Assembly: GCA_016208305.1 (NCBI GenBank)
Contig: JACQYI010000006.1
Location: 434,001 to 498,000 of the forward strand
Direction: 5' to 3'
Length of the DNA: 64,000 nucleotides
Source of the DNA: Oscillatoriophycideae cyanobacterium NC_groundwater_1537_Pr4_S-0.65um_50_18
GTDB lineage: Bacteria; Cyanobacteriota; Cyanobacteriia; Elainellales; Elainellaceae
The position numbers were made by a program, and so were the translations under genes. The notes under the pieces were generated by a model. That model saw only the letters and a program-made list of their open reading frames with translations. It did not search any database and was not told the origin of the DNA. Each line of letters starts with the position of its first letter. Positions within the stretch are counted from its first letter, which is position 1. Shown in pieces: positions 53,593-62,871 of this stretch.

Positions 53593-54510
53593 ATGAATGT
53601 TTTAGAAGCAGTTGACCTGCAAAAGATTTACCGCAATCGTCAAAAAACTGTTGCTGCTGTTCAAGAAGTTTCTCTGACGCTCGCCGCCAAAGAAGTGCTG
53701 GCCTTCCTGGGCCCCAATGGCGCAGGCAAAACCACCACGATTAAAATGATCGCCGGACTGATTTTGCCCGATCGCGGCAGCGTTAGGATTGCCGGACGCG
53801 ACCCCCACCGAGAACCTAAAGCGCTGCGATCGCTAGGGGCGGTGCTAGAAGGCAATCGCAACGTCTACTGGCGACTCACCCCCGAAGAAAATCTAGAATA
53901 TTTTGGCGTTCTGCGGGGGCTAACGCGGCAGGTGGCGCGGCAGCGTGCCCAAGTCCTGCTAGAGCGGTTCGACCTAATGGACAAACGCCAAAGCCAAGTG
54001 CAAAAGCTGTCGCGAGGAATGCAGCAAAAGTTAGCGATCGCCGTTTCCCTGATTCACGATCCGCAGTTGCTGCTGCTCGATGAGCCGACTCTAGGACTGG
54101 ATGTAGAGGCAACCGCCAGCGTCAAGCAGCTAGTCCGCGAAATTGCGGCTGAAGGACGCGCCATCCTGCTCACCACCCACCAGCTCGATATTGCCGAAGA
54201 ATTATCCGATCGCGTCGCTATCATCAATCAGGGCAAAATTGTCATCGAAGAACCCACTTCAGAGCTGATTCGACAATTCTCAGGGACTGCCTACCGGATC
54301 GAGCTAGAGCAAGAGTTAGATGCCGATCGCGCCTATAAGATCGGGGCTTTGGGTGCCGTGATTGAAGGCAATCGCGTGGCTGTCCATGAGGTTAGTTTGC
54401 TCTATCCGATTCTGGAGATTTTGAAGCCGCTGCCGCTAGTCCGTCTGGAGAAAGACCGGGCAAACTTAACAGAAATTTTCTTGAAGCTCGTAGGTAAAAA
54501 TGCTATTTGA
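53593..54510 (+). CDS. ABC transporter ATP-binding protein (NatA/DrrA type)
   Basis: The 305-residue ATPase shows Walker A FLGPNGAGKTTTIKM, Q-loop area SLGAVLEGNRNVYWRLT, signature KLSRGMQQKLAIAVSLI, Walker B LLLLDEPTLGLD and the switch His in LLTTHQLD, followed by the C-terminal extension typical of exporters. It is an ABC-2 type pump ATPase. The ATG 53593 is chosen over TTG 53587. Its last 11 bases overlap the permease gene at 54500, so they are co-translated. Substrate cannot be told; export of lipids, polysaccharide or drugs is typical. Confidence 0.95.
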   Translation: MNVLEAVDLQKIYRNRQKTVAAVQEVSLTLAAKEVLAFLGPNGAGKTTTIKMIAGLILPDRGSVRIAGRDPHREPKALRSLGAVLEGNRNVYWRLTPEENLEYFGVLRGLTRQVARQRAQVLLERFDLMDKRQSQVQKLSRGMQQKLAIAVSLIHDPQLLLLDEPTLGLDVEATASVKQLVREIAAEGRAILLTTHQLDIAEELSDRVAIINQGKIVIEEPTSELIRQFSGTAYRIELEQELDADRAYKIGALGAVIEGNRVAVHEVSLLYPILEILKPLPLVRLEKDRANLTEIFLKLVGKNAI

Positions 54511-55276
54511 ACTATTCATGGCGGAGTTGAGACGTAGCTTCATTCAGTCCACTCGCTACTCGGCTGAAATCATTGGCGGCATTGTCGGGACTACCATTAT
54601 TTTCTATGGGTTGTTTTTAAGCACCCGTTATGTCGCCGGAGGGGGCTTTCAGTTTGGCGATCGCTTTGACTCGATTATCATCGGCTATGTTCTCTGGACG
54701 TTAATGATCTTTATCCAGGGGAGTATCTCAGGCAATCTCCAAGACGAGGCCAGAACTGGAACTTTGGAACAGGTATTTCTCTCTCCCTATGGTGCATCTC
54801 AGGTATTTTTATGCCGAGCGATCGCCAGCCTGTTTATCAATTTGGTAATCAACATCAGTATTCTGCTCGTCATCATTGGGCTAACTGGAAGTAACCTCAG
54901 CTTTCCGCTAATCCTGTTCCTGCCGCTGCTGACGGTTTTGTTGGGAGCCTACGGCTTGTCTTTCATCATGGGGTCATTGGCGCTGATTCTGAAGCAGGTG
55001 CAGCAAGCCCTGAGTATTTTTCAGTTTGGACTCCTATTTTTGTTCACTGCTCCTGTAGAGAGTTGGTCGGGCGGGCTACGGATTTTGGGCTACTGCCTGC
55101 CTATGGCTCCGGGGGCAGGTTTGCTGCGCGATGTCATGGCGCGGGGAGAAGGGCTAGATGGGGGCAGATGGGCGATCGCTTTGCTCAACGGGGTTGTTTA
55201 CTTCAGTCTGGGCATGCTGCTGTTTCGTTGGTCAGAGCGAGAAACCAAGCGACAGGGTAAGCTGGGCGGCTATTAA
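54500..55276 (+). CDS. ABC-2 type permease
   Basis: The 258-residue protein has six hydrophobic helices and the ABC-2 pattern, with YSAEIIGGIVGTTIIFYGLF, FDSIIIGYVLWTLMIFIQGS, LQDEARTGTLEQVFLSPYGA (the conserved cytosolic loop) and SLFINLVINISILLVIIG. It is the membrane partner of the ATPase it overlaps. Two copies would pair with two ATPases. Confidence 0.93.
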   Translation: MLFELFMAELRRSFIQSTRYSAEIIGGIVGTTIIFYGLFLSTRYVAGGGFQFGDRFDSIIIGYVLWTLMIFIQGSISGNLQDEARTGTLEQVFLSPYGASQVFLCRAIASLFINLVINISILLVIIGLTGSNLSFPLILFLPLLTVLLGAYGLSFIMGSLALILKQVQQALSIFQFGLLFLFTAPVESWSGGLRILGYCLPMAPGAGLLRDVMARGEGLDGGRWAIALLNGVVYFSLGMLLFRWSERETKRQGKLGGY

Positions 55277-55292
55277 GCTGGCTCTCCCGCGC

Positions 55293-56636
55293 TTATCTTC
55301 CTAACAAATTGGGAATGCCTTCGCAGCCGCCGGGGATGGTTTCGCGCGTTGCAGAACCGCCCCAGGCGCAGCAGTAATAGCGCTGCTCATCAGACATCCG
55401 GAGCACATCTGTAAAGTCGGCATCTTCAACTACGGCTCCGGTAAACGCGCCTGTGCCATAGTCAGGGATATCGGCACGCGTGCGGGGGGTGGCAGTTTCA
55501 GCCGATCCCCAGAAGAAACGGGTACCCATCAAATCTGCACCGTTTAGGCAAGCCTCGCAGAGAATGGTGCGAATCAGCTTGGTTTTTACCAGATCGCAGC
55601 GGCTGAGGTTTGCATAGATTAAATTAATGTCGCTGAGATCTGCCCAGCGCAAGTCTGTGCCAGAAAGATCGGCACCTGCCAGCATAATGCCTAAGTCAAT
55701 TACCCTGGTTCCAGCTACCCGATCCTCAGCATAACTGCCAGATCCGTCTAGAATGGCTCGTCCTAAGCGGCGATCGCGTCTGAGTGGGGTTAAAAGCAGC
55801 GATCGAGATAGGAAGCGAAGCACTTTGGCTTTTCCGTTAGAATCGACGCTGCTGAGAATGGCGGCAGTCCGTCCAGCCGCGATCGCCCGCTCTAGCGGCA
55901 GATCTTCTAGCAAACCCTCCTCATCCAACACCAGTTCCGAGATGCCCTGAAAATAGGAATCGATCGTTTGCTGCTGCGTAATCAAGTTTTGCTGAATCGT
56001 CAGATCTTTGCCAATCACATACTGCCGCCAAGCCACATACACCGCCAAAAGAGCAATCAAGATCTGCCCAACCGCGCCGATGACTTCGCCCGTTGCCCCA
56101 ATCGCGTCCCAATTTAGCCCCAAATACCAAGCACCCAGCCGAGGGGTAATACCAGAGACTTGGAGCAATCCAATCAAGGCTACGATCAACCCCACAATGC
56201 TGATACTGATGAGGCGCTGCTGAGGCGAGAGCAGCTCCATCACGGCTTCTCGAATAGCGCTCCAAATGACTTGGAGTGAAATCAGCAGCGCCACTAACGA
56301 TCCGGCAAACCCCAGCCAGACGTTACCTGTCGCCATGCCCAAGATTGTCAGGACGATCGCAATCACAATAATCCAGCCGATTACACCGCTAGAAGGCTGA
56401 ATGCCTTTAGCTGTGCGCAATCTAGCTAACGCTGGAGCACCAGAAATTCCTGAGGGGTGAGGTGCAGGGGCAGGCGGACGGGTACTGCTAATTGCCGATG
56501 CTGCATAGGTCTTGAGACCTTTAGCATCTTCAGCCGAGAGTTCGGCTGCTGACTGCAAACCCAGGCTGTTTGAAATATAGCCGTTTGGGTTGCCCTGCGG
56601 AGAGGAAGAGGGAGAAGAGTTGGAATCCAGAGACAT
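55293..56636 (-). CDS. Pentapeptide repeat membrane protein
   Basis: The 447-residue protein has a Ser/Pro-rich N-terminus, at least four membrane helices (about residues 85-215, e.g. GWIIVIAIVLTILGMATGNV and LIVALIGLLQVSGITPRL), and a soluble region. After that come pentapeptide repeats with A(D/N)LXX pattern: GADLSGTDLRWADLSDINLI, YANLSRCDLVKTKLIRT, and CLNGADLMGTRFFWG. The C-terminus contains FTDVLRMSDEQRYYCCAWGG. Pentapeptide proteins form right-handed beta-helices, mostly of unknown function in cyanobacteria. It converges with the ABC pair at 17 bp. Confidence 0.9.
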   Translation of the reverse strand: MSLDSNSSPSSSPQGNPNGYISNSLGLQSAAELSAEDAKGLKTYAASAISSTRPPAPAPHPSGISGAPALARLRTAKGIQPSSGVIGWIIVIAIVLTILGMATGNVWLGFAGSLVALLISLQVIWSAIREAVMELLSPQQRLISISIVGLIVALIGLLQVSGITPRLGAWYLGLNWDAIGATGEVIGAVGQILIALLAVYVAWRQYVIGKDLTIQQNLITQQQTIDSYFQGISELVLDEEGLLEDLPLERAIAAGRTAAILSSVDSNGKAKVLRFLSRSLLLTPLRRDRRLGRAILDGSGSYAEDRVAGTRVIDLGIMLAGADLSGTDLRWADLSDINLIYANLSRCDLVKTKLIRTILCEACLNGADLMGTRFFWGSAETATPRTRADIPDYGTGAFTGAVVEDADFTDVLRMSDEQRYYCCAWGGSATRETIPGGCEGIPNLLGR

Positions 56637-56861
56637 AGTGGCTTGCTGGCTCAGATGAATCCTTGCCTTAACTAGAATAAAGCCACTTGCCCGTACTGTC
56701 TCGTATCCAGCCTTGATCAGTCCGGATTCTGACCTAAGATTTAGATATTTTGCATCAATACTTTTTGAGCATTATTTAACCCGGCTATAAAATCAGCAGC
56801 GCCCTTTCTTGAAGCCTTGAAAGAATTCCTGCTAAAGCTCTATGTCGATCGCCTGTGTTGC

Positions 56862-57077
56862 TTAAGCCTTACCCAAGCACTCGGTGAGATCAAAGGGGGG
56901 GCCACCTCTAGACTCACGCTGAATCTGTCCCGATTGCACCGCTGTTTCTAGCTGTTTGAGCGCTGCTAAATCGTGATGTTGATAGCCCTGCATCGATAAA
57001 ACCTGCCGGAGCAAAGCTTCAGATGCCACACTCAGGCAACCCGTCTGAAAAGCAGATTGAATCAGGCAGTTAATCAT
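56862..57077 (-). CDS. Small conserved-looking protein of unknown function
   Basis: This 71-residue product starts with a short helix (MINCLIQSAFQTGCLSVAS) and has a second helical part (HDLAALKQLETAVQSGQIQR) before a basic-hydrophobic tail (ESRGGPPFDL). The ending with KxxGGPP-like residues resembles small cyanobacterial proteins of no known role. No signal peptide or membrane helix is present. It is isolated. Confidence 0.55.
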   Translation of the reverse strand: MINCLIQSAFQTGCLSVASEALLRQVLSMQGYQHHDLAALKQLETAVQSGQIQRESRGGPPFDLTECLGKA

Positions 57078-57558
57078 TGGGGGGGGAGGGACTCAGAGGG
57101 CAAACTAGGGCTTTACAGAAGCTTCATCAGCTACCCACCTAGTTTGCTCGATCGCCCACCTCAACATGCTGATACAGATCATCTGAGCTAAGTGATTCAG
57201 GCAACATAAAACTGTGACTCAAATCACATTTGTCCCACTCTATCTATGCATAGAGACAGATCTATCAAAAAGTACAATTGATTTTTATTTCGGTACGACC
57301 AAAATTTTCCCTGCTATGGCTCAAGCTACTTTGCCTGAAGCCCAGCGCAACGAGTCAATAATGCCAGCCGATCGCCTTCAGGTAGTACCTCAGGCTTTGA
57401 GAGCGATCGCGAAAAATCCATTTGATCAAGGAAATTCTCAGATCTGCGATTTTATTTAGAGCAAATTTATCATCCAGAGCTAGTATTATCTGAAACTTGT
57501 GTGGATTGGACTCCCGTAAGGAGGACGCGATCGCTGATGGAGTGGGGAGAGGAAACTA
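57078..57558. other. Spacer before the CapA-like gene
   Basis: The 481 bp contain only a weak forward frame (57214-57459, GTG start) without domain features. I see no strong hairpin. Confidence 0.4.
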
Positions 57559-59778
57559 ATGGCTAATTTAGAAAGTTCTTGGGAAGCTTCGGTGGTCAAG
57601 CTGGCGCAAACGGGAAATTTGCGTGCGATCACGTTTTGGTTAAACCGCTATCTTGTCCCGCAGGGGCTTTGTGCGCAGGTGGCTCTAGTTTCTCCAGGAG
57701 AGTGGCCAGACAGACCCGCAGGAGGACTGACCATCCGCATCGTCTGCCATCGGCTACCCGATTGCGATCGCCTGGTTCACTTTTTGCGGCAGCGATTTTT
57801 GGAGCTGAATTCTGAGATCATTCATGACCTGCACATTACGGCTCAGCGGGTTGGGTCGCCGGAGCTGCTGTGGGAGCGATCGGTTGCTCTTCGCTTTGCA
57901 GTGCAGCCTCAGCCAAGCCAGCCTCAGTCAAGCCAGCCTCAGCCAAGCCAGCCCCAAGCTTTGGTTAGGCAACCTGCTTCTGTCTTGGCGGCCTCAGTGG
58001 GCGCTGAACCCGCCCAGCGATCAACAGCGCGGATACCCATTCAATTTATTCCCCGTCCCATACCCAGAAATCAACCCGCTCCCAGATCTTCAGCCCATCA
58101 AGGCCAGCCGATCGGCAAAAAGCGTTTGAAGAAGCCGATGAAGCGGAAAGTTTCATCCTCAGGCCAAGTTGTATCTTCAGCCCATAGAGGCAAAGCTCAG
58201 GGACGGCGCTATAACTGGAAAACTAAAGTGCTTTATCCTGCGGTTGACCATGTGCTCGACTGCGCAGATGATCTCAAAGCTGTGACGGCAAGAACCGTTT
58301 ACCGATCGCAATATTGGTTAAAGCGGCAATCACCTGAAGTGCGATCGCTGTTAATTGGCGGTTCTGTGGCCTCGATCGTAGCAGTGGGATGTGGCTTACA
58401 GGTTTTGAGTCAGTATGTGGGCGCTCCATCAGGCGATCTGTGGCAAGCGACTCTGCGGCAGGCAACCCCGGCTGACCATAAACAGATAGATCAATCCGGT
58501 ACAGTGCAAGCCGCTCTAGAACGGATTCCAGTCATTCGGCAGGCGGTGCAGAATCCTCAAGATCCGTCAGTGACGCTCGTCTTTGCAGAAAATGCGGCGC
58601 TGGGTCAAGGTTCTGGCATCGCGGCCTATCAGCAAGCAGATTTGCTGATGAGTAATTTAGAGAACCCGATAGCTGCCCCTGTTTCTGTATCGACTAACTC
58701 CAGCCCTACAGCAGCTTCTTCTACAGATTCAACAGCCCCAGATTCAACAGCCTCCCTGGGCGTAGCGACTAAAGCAATGGCGACCAAAGCGATCGCCTTG
58801 GCTTCAGCAGAGCCATCTGCCACCTTAGATACGGTAAATGACGTGCCTTCTGAAGCAGCCGCGCAAGAGAGTATTGCAGCCTTGGGCAGTGCGGCAGGCT
58901 ACATGAGCGCTGAGGCTGAAGTCGTAGCAGAGACAGAAGCGGCTGAGTTTCTACCGAGCACCACCCTGACTCTGGAAGACTTGCAGCAGCATGGGGTTGA
59001 TTTAGTGAATTTGGCAACCGATCGCCTGATGGCAAGCGAAACAGACTTACCTCAAACGCTAAATCTGTTGAGTCAGCAGTCAATTTATGCTGTGGGAGCA
59101 GGGCAAAGTCAGCAAGAAGCCCGTCGTCCCCAGGTGTTTGACATCAAGGGTCAAAAGATCGCTATCTTGGGGTACTCTGATTCCGAATTGCACACAGCCA
59201 CCAATCAGAAGGGAGGGCTGAACCCTAGTCTGAATAGCCAAATTGAAGCCGATATCAAAGCCTTGCGCGATCAAGTCGATTGGGTGATTGTCAGCTATCA
59301 CTGGAGTCAGGCAGACCAGGCTGACCCAGCAGAAGCACAAATTACCCTATCCCAAGCCGCGATCGACCACGGTGCAGATCTGGTGGTGGGCTATGCACCC
59401 CAGGTAATGCAAGGAGCCGAAATCTATGGTGGACGGGCGATCGTCTATTCCTTGGGAAATCACATTGGCAGCCGCATCGATCAAACAACTTACAACACAG
59501 CAGCGCTCAAGGTGACGCTGCAAGATCGAAGAATGCAGGTGGAATACTTGCCGATTCAAGTTCAGCAAAATCAGTCAACGATCGCTGAAGGCGAATCTCT
59601 CGATCAAATTACGCGGTATCTGCAACAGGCCTCTAGCTTGTTTGATCACCCGCTGCGATCGCCCCTCACGCTCAATGCCCGTCTGCGCGTTTCTCTGCCC
59701 ATTGCACCTGATGCCGAGATGCCGACCGATCCTTTTTTAGACGCTCCTAAGGATCACGAACTAAACCAAACCCGATAA
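57559..59778 (+). CDS. CapA-like (poly-gamma-glutamate synthesis type) membrane protein
   Basis: The 739-residue product has a basic N-terminal domain of about 110 residues (LRAITFWLNRYLVPQGLCAQ), a Gln/Pro tandem repeat (PQPSQPQSSQPQPSQPQ, from an 18-bp DNA repeat), a basic stretch, one membrane helix (residues about 258-278) and a C-terminal CapA metallophosphatase-like domain: LMSNLENPIAAP, DLVNLATDRLM, IAILGYSDSE, DWVIVSYHWS, HGADLVVGYAPQVMQGAEIY and AIVYSLGNHIGSR. The usual N-terminal GDvmlg metal motif is replaced by FAENAALG, and a 130-residue Ala/Ser-rich insert splits the domain. ATG 57559 follows GAGAGGAAA. No capsule operon is present. Confidence 0.85.
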   Translation: MANLESSWEASVVKLAQTGNLRAITFWLNRYLVPQGLCAQVALVSPGEWPDRPAGGLTIRIVCHRLPDCDRLVHFLRQRFLELNSEIIHDLHITAQRVGSPELLWERSVALRFAVQPQPSQPQSSQPQPSQPQALVRQPASVLAASVGAEPAQRSTARIPIQFIPRPIPRNQPAPRSSAHQGQPIGKKRLKKPMKRKVSSSGQVVSSAHRGKAQGRRYNWKTKVLYPAVDHVLDCADDLKAVTARTVYRSQYWLKRQSPEVRSLLIGGSVASIVAVGCGLQVLSQYVGAPSGDLWQATLRQATPADHKQIDQSGTVQAALERIPVIRQAVQNPQDPSVTLVFAENAALGQGSGIAAYQQADLLMSNLENPIAAPVSVSTNSSPTAASSTDSTAPDSTASLGVATKAMATKAIALASAEPSATLDTVNDVPSEAAAQESIAALGSAAGYMSAEAEVVAETEAAEFLPSTTLTLEDLQQHGVDLVNLATDRLMASETDLPQTLNLLSQQSIYAVGAGQSQQEARRPQVFDIKGQKIAILGYSDSELHTATNQKGGLNPSLNSQIEADIKALRDQVDWVIVSYHWSQADQADPAEAQITLSQAAIDHGADLVVGYAPQVMQGAEIYGGRAIVYSLGNHIGSRIDQTTYNTAALKVTLQDRRMQVEYLPIQVQQNQSTIAEGESLDQITRYLQQASSLFDHPLRSPLTLNARLRVSLPIAPDAEMPTDPFLDAPKDHELNQTR

Positions 59779-59850
59779 GTTTTCTGGAAGTGCCGCGCCT
59801 CCAAAAGCTCCTGCAAAAACGATTACAGGTTAATTAATTTGCGATCCGCC
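59765..59850 (+). repeat. Repeat family B, copy 2
   Basis: AAACCCGATAAGTTTTCTGG then AAGTGCCGC, and GGTTAATTAATTTGCGATCC at the end, match copy 1 at 12.3 kb. The first block includes the last codons and the stop of the CapA-like gene. Confidence 0.6.
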
Positions 59851-59862
59851 ATAGCCATGACT

Positions 59863-59940
59863 CTTGGGACGTTTTTGTGTGCGTATGGAGCGCAGCCACA
59901 AAAATGTCCCCGTCCTGGCAATTGTGACTATAGCGATAAG
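59863..59940 (-). repeat. Repeat family C, copy 2
   Basis: GGGACGTTTTTGTG faces CACAAAAATGTCCC around a 17-base loop. Read on the reverse strand it has the block order of the copy at 50.8 kb. Confidence 0.65.
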
Positions 59941-59963
59941 ACCACAAACCAAGATGAGGTTTT

Positions 59964-60014
59964 GTCATGATTTTTCGTGATGTAAGCTTTGCCTACCTCA
60001 CAAAAAATCATGAC
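59964..60014. repeat. 17-bp inverted repeat upstream of obgE
   Basis: GTCATGATTTTTCGTGA (59964-59980) pairs with TCACAAAAAATCATGAC (59998-60014), 16 of 17 positions. It may be a terminator or a binding site. The 330-bp spacer is thus almost filled by three hairpin-type elements. Confidence 0.6.
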
Positions 60015-60108
60015 CTTTTGGATGATGGCTCAGGCGCTACCATTACTCACTAAATCCACGGCTCTTTAAATCCACTACCATCAGAGAAGGTATTGAGTTA
60101 AAAGATCC

Positions 60109-61203
60109 ATGCAATTTATTGATCAGGCGGAAGTTGAAGTTCAGGGTGGTAACGGGGGCGATGGACTTGTGGCTTTCCGCCGAGAAAAATATGTCCCTGC
60201 GGGTGGGCCATCGGGCGGCAATGGTGGGCATGGCGGTTCGGTAATTTTTGTGGCGGCAGAGCGGCTGCAAACCCTGCTCGACTTTCGATATGCTCGCGTA
60301 TTTAAAGCCGATGATGGCGAACGTGGGGGTTCCAAGAATATGACTGGCGCTTCAGGAGACGATCGCATTGTCGAGGTTCCCTGTGGCACAGTCATTTACA
60401 ATGCCGAAACCAACGAGATCTTGGGCGACCTAATAGAGCCAGGACAGACGCTTTGTGTGGCCAAAGGCGGCAAAGGTGGGCTGGGCAACAAAGCTTTTCT
60501 GAGCAACCGCAATCGTGCACCCGAACGGGCACTCCCCGGCATTCCGGGAGAAGTCTTTTCGATTCGGTTAGAGCTAAAGCTATTGGCAGAAGTGGGCATT
60601 ATTGGCTTACCCAATGCAGGCAAATCGACTCTGATTTCGTCACTATCGGCAGCTCGTCCCAAAGTAGCCGATTATCCCTTTACCACCTTGGTGCCTAACT
60701 TAGGCGTAGTGCAAAAGCCAGATGGAGACGGAACAGTGTTTGCCGACATTCCAGGGCTGATTGAAGGGGCGCATCTAGGCACTGGCCTGGGGCATGACTT
60801 TCTGCGGCATATTGAGCGCACTCGTGTTTTACTGCATCTCATCGATGTCACTTCAGAAGATCCGATCGCCGCCTACGAAACCATTCAGGCCGAACTCGTT
60901 GCTTATGGGCGCGGATTAGAAAACCGTCCTCAACTCATAGGCATCAACAAAGTCGATGCGCTACTCTCGGATGACCCCTTACCAGAGACGATCGCCGCTC
61001 AGCTTCGCCAGCTGACTTCAGCGCCTATTTTTGTGATTTCAGCCGTTGCCCGTACCGGGCTAGAGCCAATGCTGCAAGAGGTTTGGCGGATTCTAGAGGC
61101 TCAAAATCAGGCAGAAGCCGCCATCTTAGAGGCAGAGGCCGCAGACAACATCACCGCAGAAGCAGCCGCAGCCTCCATTTTTGCGACGCGATCGCCCCTT
61201 TAG
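60109..61203 (+). CDS. obgE: GTPase ObgE/CgtA
   Basis: The 364-residue product is the Obg GTPase involved in large-ribosomal-subunit assembly and stress control. The glycine-rich Obg fold is [38 protein letters not shown] and [14 protein letters not shown]. The G domain has the P-loop [12 protein letters not shown], switch region [34 protein letters not shown] and INKVDAL. The C-terminal domain is short and Ala/Glu-rich. A perfect 18-bp terminator follows. Confidence 0.97.
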   Translation: MQFIDQAEVEVQGGNGGDGLVAFRREKYVPAGGPSGGNGGHGGSVIFVAAERLQTLLDFRYARVFKADDGERGGSKNMTGASGDDRIVEVPCGTVIYNAETNEILGDLIEPGQTLCVAKGGKGGLGNKAFLSNRNRAPERALPGIPGEVFSIRLELKLLAEVGIIGLPNAGKSTLISSLSAARPKVADYPFTTLVPNLGVVQKPDGDGTVFADIPGLIEGAHLGTGLGHDFLRHIERTRVLLHLIDVTSEDPIAAYETIQAELVAYGRGLENRPQLIGINKVDALLSDDPLPETIAAQLRQLTSAPIFVISAVARTGLEPMLQEVWRILEAQNQAEAAILEAEAADNITAEAAAASIFATRSPL

Positions 61204-61236
61204 TCTCTTTTAATGACAGAAGTTAGGAAGCCGTTG

Positions 61237-61275
61237 ACGCAAAGCCGTTGACATAGAATGTCAACGGCTTTGCGT
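61237..61275. terminator. Bidirectional terminator between obgE and the deaminase gene
   Basis: ACGCAAAGCCGTTGACAT (61237-61254) is a perfect 18-bp inverse match of ATGTCAACGGCTTTGCGT (61258-61275) with a three-base loop. It lies between converging genes, one base before the deaminase stop codon. The left arm sequence GCCGTTGAC is also duplicated just upstream. Confidence 0.85.
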
Positions 61276-61276
61276 G

Positions 61277-62308
61277 CTAACCAACTAAATTCAACTCAGG
61301 ATGCAAGATTCCTTCCAAGATCGAAGCCGGACGCTGCTTGTGCTTCCAGGCAAAGGCATGGCGGAAAGCCGCATCTTGGCAGGCTTTTAGCTCCTCAAAG
61401 CCGATAATGTCGTAGGTGAGCAAATTCTCATACTCAAACGGCAGTCTGACATTGTGCAATCCAGCATTATCGGTGCAAATGGCAATATCGACACCTGCAT
61501 CTAGACAGCGATCGAACACAACCTTAAGCTGATGCAGGCTCTCTAAGGTTCCAGTCTTAGTGTATGTCGTAGGACAAACCTCCAAACACTGACCTTCCCG
61601 CGCAATCTGAGGCAGCAACTCAGGATAGAGCAGCGGAATTTGAATACCATGTCCAATCCGCATCAGATAGGGAAGCAGTTCGGGATAGCAGCCCTCCGTG
61701 GTTTCGTAGAGATGCCCGGTAGTGTTAAGCCCTAGCGATCGCGCATAGGCATATAGCTCCACAAATTCATCCAGCCGAGCGCGGTAGTGAGCATCACCTC
61801 CTGCGACATCAATGCCGCAAACATATTGATTGGCATCGGCAGCTAAATCAACGATCGCCTTATTTACCTCATAGGGCAGGCGAGAGTGCATACATAAGAT
61901 TTGGCTAGTAACGATGGGATATTCAACGGCTTGGCTAGCCTGACCCACGGTTTCGACAATTTCAGCCATCTGATCAATCCGCTCAGTCTGGCTCAGATGC
62001 TCTGGCGTGCGCAAATAGGGGGTGTAGCGCAGCTCTAGATAGGCCAAGTTTTCAAACACATAGGCACCACGAATCAGACGATAAATAAAGTAGGGCAGTG
62101 TTTCTTGAGTCTGAACTTTTTCAACGATCGTATGCAATTCCAGATATTCATCTAGGGTTTTGCGGGGACGAGTGTAGAAATCCTCGAAAGCCTCATAGCT
62201 ATCGAAAGGTTCGGCGACACCTGCCTGATTGCGCTGAAAGTAGCGCCATAGCACGCGAGGCACTACGGAACCCCCTAAATGACGATGCAATTCTGCGTAT
62301 AGAGCCAC
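61277..62308 (-). CDS. Adenosine deaminase-like hydrolase
   Basis: The 343-residue amidohydrolase has the HxH metal motif in YAELHRHLGGSV, a CMHSRLPYEVNKAI segment, GIDVAGGDAHY, LNTTGHLYETTEG, IGHGIQIP, LEVCPTTYTKTG and ICTDNAGLHNVRLPFEYE. The overall order is that of adenosine deaminase, but the family HAGE box reads GHLYE and the SxDDP box reads CTDNAGL. It may therefore act on a related substrate such as adenine or another purine. GTG 62308 is the start; AGAGG lies 5 bp upstream. Confidence 0.85.
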   Translation of the reverse strand: MALYAELHRHLGGSVVPRVLWRYFQRNQAGVAEPFDSYEAFEDFYTRPRKTLDEYLELHTIVEKVQTQETLPYFIYRLIRGAYVFENLAYLELRYTPYLRTPEHLSQTERIDQMAEIVETVGQASQAVEYPIVTSQILCMHSRLPYEVNKAIVDLAADANQYVCGIDVAGGDAHYRARLDEFVELYAYARSLGLNTTGHLYETTEGCYPELLPYLMRIGHGIQIPLLYPELLPQIAREGQCLEVCPTTYTKTGTLESLHQLKVVFDRCLDAGVDIAICTDNAGLHNVRLPFEYENLLTYDIIGFEELKACQDAAFRHAFAWKHKQRPASILEGILHPELNLVG

Positions 62309-62871
62309 AAAAACCTCTGTTGGTGAGTCAATTTTGGGTTAATTAAGTTACTACAAGTCAGCGACGCTGCTTCGCCGTGATGCTGCAATCATTTCGTTTC
62401 AGCCAAGATATTTCAGCCGAAATAGTTTAAAAAGATGTTTCAGAGGAGATCTTCAGGAAGATCAGCAGCCGATCGACGAAGCGGAACTCCATGGGGTTTT
62501 AAATTCTTTACAGCATATCAGTAGGTTAATTAGCCCTACTTCATATAAGTATAGACAAATTGCCTGTAAGCGAAGTTCGCCTCCCCTCAAAAGCGGGTTC
62601 AAGCTTTGCAAAGCGATCGCTATGGCTAAAGAGTCTTTCTCACTCTGATTTCTTGCCTAAAGTTCACAAAGCTCTAGCTGCTTGCAGTCCTGAGTAGCTG
62701 CGTAGCTGCCCGCGCAAGGGTCATGGTCTTGATTTTTTGAGCGCTATCCACGTCAAAAGTCTCCAACCCTCAGAAAGCATGGTTGAATAGGGCTAAAACT
62801 CAAACTCTTGTAGGGTCGTAGCCATTATGCTGATCCCGGCTATGAGAAGCCCAATTATGAAAAGCTCAATT
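62309..62871. other. Divergent deaminase/secreted-protein spacer
   Basis: No gene or convincing hairpin is visible. The end carries a 15-bp tandem repeat (CAATTATGAAAA) over the start codons of the next gene. Confidence 0.4.

Noticed and set aside
57214-57459. 81-codon forward frame with GTG start
   Set aside because: Weak start, no motif, and composition resembles spacer.
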